A program made the translations under genes and the position numbers. Below the pieces are notes generated by a model, which ran no database searches, was not told the DNA's origin, and saw only the letters and a program-made list of their open reading frames with translations. Shown in pieces: positions 61,184 to 64,000 of a stretch of DNA of 64,000 bases (the first letter of the stretch is position 1; every line of letters begins with the position of its first letter). This DNA comes from Litoribacter populi (GTDB taxonomy: Bacteria; Bacteroidota; Bacteroidia; Cytophagales; Cyclobacteriaceae): contig NZ_VMKN01000001.1 in assembly GCF_007483685.1 (NCBI RefSeq), positions 2,096,393 to 2,160,392 of the forward strand, given 5' to 3'.

Positions 61184-62908
61184 TTAATCTAATTCTTCCG
61201 GCCTAAATCTTATACTTTTTGGATAAGGAAATGCATGGAGTAATTCCTCGTTGAGGATACTTTCCTTAATCGAATTCCAATGGTCAGGATTGAATAGTTT
61301 TGCATGAAATTCATGAAAGTGCTCTTTAACATCCGCCCTTCCAATCATAAACCGCTTGAAATCCTCCGGAAACACATCGTTTCTGGCAATATCATACCAA
61401 GGCTCTGAGGCATAGATTTGCTCATAGGTTTCCGCTTTTGGCTTCCACCTGAAGTTCATATCTGTTAAAAGCTCAATTTCATCATAATCATAGAAAACCA
61501 CACGTTTTTGGCGAGTCACCCCAAAATTCTTAATCATCATATCGCCCGGGAAAATATTAGCTTGGGCGAGTTGGAGAATGGACCTGCCGTAATCCTCAAC
61601 AGCTGCTTTAGCGTCCTCTTGGTTACAGGTGTCCAAGTAGATGTTTAGCGGAGTCATCCTTCTTTCTGTATAAAGGTGTTTGATAATCAAAGTGTCATGC
61701 CTAATTTCCAAAAGTGAATTGACCGTATTTTTTAGCTCAGTAAGGAGTTCAGGGTGGATTCTGTCCAATGGCAATTTGAAATCTTCAAACTCATGGGTAT
61801 CCGCCATCCTGCCCACCCGGTCATGTAGGGAAACCAGCTTATATTTTGCCCTGACTTCCTGCCTAGTCATGTTCTTGGGCGGTTCAAAATGGTCTTTGAT
61901 AAGCTTAAATACGATGTCATAGGAGGGTAGAGTAAAAACCGTCATTACCATCCCTTTGATGCCTTTTGCAATAATAAATTGGTCATGGCTCTGCCCCAAA
62001 TGAGCCAAAAAATCCCTATAAAACTCTGTCTTACCGTGTTTGTTAAAACCGATGGCGTTGTAAAGCTCATGCACCTTCTTCTGGGGAAGAATGGATTTCA
62101 GGAAGGCCACCAGTTGTGAAGGAATTTCAGTTTCCACCATAAAGTAACTTCTGGTAAAACTGAATAGGTTGGACATGATATTTGGGTCAAAAATAAAGGT
62201 GTCCACATACAGTCCGTTGGGTCCGTGGAGTAGGGGGATGATGAAGGGCATCCATTTTTTTCCCACATAAGTTCGGCCGACCAGGTATGCAGCTTTGTTT
62301 CTATAAAAAACGCTTTTTAGTATTTGGGTGGTGGTTTTGTCATCGGCCTTGTAGCGGCTAAGAATCACGTCCCTCACCGTTTTGACCAAAAACTGAATGT
62401 CCTTCTCCTTTGAAAGATGGGGAACGCCCATGTCAAAATCATCTACGATTTTGCGGATTATCCGCTGTAATCCCCACTCCGCGGGGTAGTTGTGAAAAAG
62501 ATGCTCACTCGGGTAAATGTCGCATGCATCAAAACCTTCCCGAACAAACATAATGTCCTCTTCTGCTGACACACCGGGGACAGTTTTGCGAATCACGCTA
62601 TTGAAATAGGTCTCCGCCAGCTCCCTGTCCTTCAGCTCTGTTATTTGATGCCTATATTCTTCCTTGACTTTTTCCCAAAACAACTTGTCCTTTGAGCCAT
62701 CTAGTTGGTCTAATATCCGGAGTTTGGAATCTCGAACTTCATCTTTGTAAAGTCTTAACCTTCGAATGTGGTTTTCCTGCATACGCTTCCAGTCTTTGCG
62801 TCTGAAAAGTTCAGAAGCAAGAGTAGTTAGCGCGTTAAAAGTATCGATGTAGTTGTTGTAGGCTTTAAGTATCTCAGAGGCGATAGAGTCTGGTAAGTCT
62901 TCCTTCAT
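61184..62908 (-). CDS. aceK: Isocitrate dehydrogenase kinase/phosphatase
   Basis: 574 residues, full family length. N-terminal helical domain, then 'FVREGFDACDIYPSEHLFHN', 'KAAYLVGRTYVGKKWMPFII', 'PLLHGPNGLYVDTFIF', 'GMVMTVFTLPSYDIVFKLIK', 'DHFEPPKNMTRQEV' and the kinase-fold 'FPGDMMIKNFGVTRQKRVVF', 'YDYDEIELLTDMNFR'. AceK switches isocitrate dehydrogenase off and on to steer carbon into the glyoxylate bypass. Isocitrate lyase and malate synthase genes are not in the window. Upstream of the amidase operon on the same strand. Confidence 0.95.
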   Translation of the reverse strand: MKEDLPDSIASEILKAYNNYIDTFNALTTLASELFRRKDWKRMQENHIRRLRLYKDEVRDSKLRILDQLDGSKDKLFWEKVKEEYRHQITELKDRELAETYFNSVIRKTVPGVSAEEDIMFVREGFDACDIYPSEHLFHNYPAEWGLQRIIRKIVDDFDMGVPHLSKEKDIQFLVKTVRDVILSRYKADDKTTTQILKSVFYRNKAAYLVGRTYVGKKWMPFIIPLLHGPNGLYVDTFIFDPNIMSNLFSFTRSYFMVETEIPSQLVAFLKSILPQKKVHELYNAIGFNKHGKTEFYRDFLAHLGQSHDQFIIAKGIKGMVMTVFTLPSYDIVFKLIKDHFEPPKNMTRQEVRAKYKLVSLHDRVGRMADTHEFEDFKLPLDRIHPELLTELKNTVNSLLEIRHDTLIIKHLYTERRMTPLNIYLDTCNQEDAKAAVEDYGRSILQLAQANIFPGDMMIKNFGVTRQKRVVFYDYDEIELLTDMNFRWKPKAETYEQIYASEPWYDIARNDVFPEDFKRFMIGRADVKEHFHEFHAKLFNPDHWNSIKESILNEELLHAFPYPKSIRFRPEELD

Positions 62909-62950
62909 TTTACTAAACTCCGAAAAATAGCCTAAATATCCTCGTGAAGG

Positions 62951-63712
62951 TCAACTTTTCCTCACTGTCTCAAATAAGCCCGTGACCAGGTCCTTCTTTT
63001 GTGGGCTAACTTTGATTTTTTCTCCATTTTTCATAATCACATAACCTCCATCACTTCGTTGAAATTTAGCCATATGGTGTGGGTTGACTAGGTAGCTTTG
63101 GTGGATGCGAATAAAGTGATGCTTATTCAGAATGCACTCCACTTCTTTTAAAGTTTTACTAATCAGGATTTGATCACCATTTTCTAGGAAAAATGTGGTG
63201 TAGTTGTTTTCACTTCGGCAAAATAGAATTTCTTTTACTTCTATAAATTCATATCCGTCAGAGACAGGGATAGCGATTTTGCTTTGAAACAAACCATCCC
63301 TTTTCATCTTTTCGAGCAATCCCTCTAGACTCTGAAGTTGGTTCTGCTGATCCTTTTCCCTTTTTTGCCGCCAATGAGTGATGACGGTGGCCAATTCATT
63401 TTCATCAATAGGCTTAAGGAGGTAATTGAAAGCATGGTACTTAAATGCCTGAATGGCATAGCGGCTGTAAGCTGTAGTGAAAACTACATCTGGCACATGG
63501 GGAGCGAGCTGTTCGAGTAACTCAAAACCGTTTAGCTTTGGCATTTGTACGTCCAAGAATAGTAGATCAACTTCTAGTTCAGGAAGCCTTTCCAAAGCTT
63601 TTTCAGGTTTGGTACTTTTAAAAACAATTTCCGCATCAGGAACCACTTGCTTTAAGTCTAAAGCTAAACTTTCCAAACAATGCTTTTCATCATCCAATAG
63701 CGCTATATTCAT
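62951..63712 (-). CDS. LytTR-type response regulator
   Basis: 253 residues. Receiver domain with acidic D7/D8, phosphoacceptor D54 ('LLFLDVQMPKLNG') and 'NYLLKPIDENEL', then a LytTR DNA-binding domain ('EILFCRSENNYTTFFLENG', 'LNKHHFIRIHQSYLVNPHHM'). Its start overlaps the end of the histidine kinase gene by 23 bases, so they form a two-component pair. Confidence 0.93.
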   Translation of the reverse strand: MNIALLDDEKHCLESLALDLKQVVPDAEIVFKSTKPEKALERLPELEVDLLFLDVQMPKLNGFELLEQLAPHVPDVVFTTAYSRYAIQAFKYHAFNYLLKPIDENELATVITHWRQKREKDQQNQLQSLEGLLEKMKRDGLFQSKIAIPVSDGYEFIEVKEILFCRSENNYTTFFLENGDQILISKTLKEVECILNKHHFIRIHQSYLVNPHHMAKFQRSDGGYVIMKNGEKIKVSPQKKDLVTGLFETVRKS

Positions 63713-64000
63713 GTGAATCTTGTGGTTTTTTGAGACTTTTAGAATTTAAGGTGACGCAGACTTTGGTGCCTTCTTCCAAGTCATAAATATCAAATCCAAT
63801 TTCCCATTTACTGGTTTGGTTGAAGAGTTTTACCCGGTCCTGGGTTATTTTGGTGCCTAGGCTGTTATGTTGGCCATTTTCTGAGGATTTTCTTCTCCCT
63901 ACACCATTATCTATGATGCAAACTTCATAGCCTTTCGGAGTGGAGTTGATATCAATCGTGACTCTCTTTTCGGGTTTGTCACTTTTCAACAAGCCATGCC
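63690..64000 (-). CDS. LytS-type sensor histidine kinase, 5' partial (C-terminal part)
   Basis: The frame is open to the window edge, so only about 103 residues are seen. They are the end of the HATPase domain: 'HGLLKSD' (the N-box end of a NAIKHGL-type motif), 'VCIIDNGVGRRKS' (G1 box) and 'SLGTKITQDRVKLFNQ' (G2 box). The 23-base overlap with the LytTR regulator identifies its partner. Confidence 0.88.
   Translation of the reverse strand, partial: HGLLKSDKPEKRVTIDINSTPKGYEVCIIDNGVGRRKSSENGQHNSLGTKITQDRVKLFNQTSKWEIGFDIYDLEEGTKVCVTLNSKSLKKPQDSHEYSAIG

Overview
The window is a chromosomal segment of a Bacteroidota bacterium, most probably order Cytophagales (Cyclobacteriaceae-like). The markers are type IX secretion adhesins with PorP/SprF partners, a SusC/SusD pair, LytTR and AAA-histidine-kinase signalling, AT-rich leaders without clear Shine-Dalgarno sites, and promoter-like TAnnTTTG elements. 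I see no transposase, phage gene or CRISPR array. There is one tRNA gene (Pro, GGG).

Layout. 0-5.2 kb: the 3' end of a T9SS-sorted surface protein with its PorP/SprF partner, an M48 lipoprotein protease, a membrane-anchored AraC-type protein and a sigma-54 activator. 5.6-13.3 kb: a stress-flavoured block with an SDR oxidoreductase, small charged proteins, an aspartoacylase-like hydrolase facing an ATP-grasp ligase and a DUF1704 (MATCAP-like) peptidase, a tandem pair of small secreted PepSY-like proteins, a glycine-zipper stress protein and a YtxH protein. 13.3-16.6 kb: amidohydrolase, tRNA, CutC and a Tat-type asparaginase. 16.9-22.8 kb: a mosaic, apparently split adhesin locus ending in a second PorP/SprF gene. 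22.9-26.1 kb: Ku and LigD for end joining. 26.1-38.3 kb: housekeeping and accessory genes, including a GH13 enzyme, DUF5996, an M28 peptidase, a catalytically degenerate phosphohexomutase-like protein, BrkB, an MBL hydrolase and SRPBCC.

38.4-61.2 kb is the most coherent system. An AAA-ATPase/histidine kinase and a LuxR-type regulator flank a sugar kinase and a GHL10 (DigH-like) glycosidase. Next come an HGSNAT-like acyltransferase, SusC, SusD, a NagZ-type GH3/beta-lactamase fusion, two small genes, and a divergent amidase plus a large NAGPA/phosphoesterase/propeller fusion. The parts fit capture and breakdown of peptidoglycan: the amidase removes stem peptides, GHL10 cuts denuded glycan, NagZ releases GlcNAc, and the kinase phosphorylates the sugar. 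The same palindrome, ATCCCTG-N4-CAGGGAT (one copy with one mismatch), lies upstream of the kinase, the susC and the amidase operons and nowhere else that I noticed. That suggests one regulon, probably run by the local histidine kinase and LuxR regulator. The window closes with aceK and the end of a LytS/LytTR two-component system.
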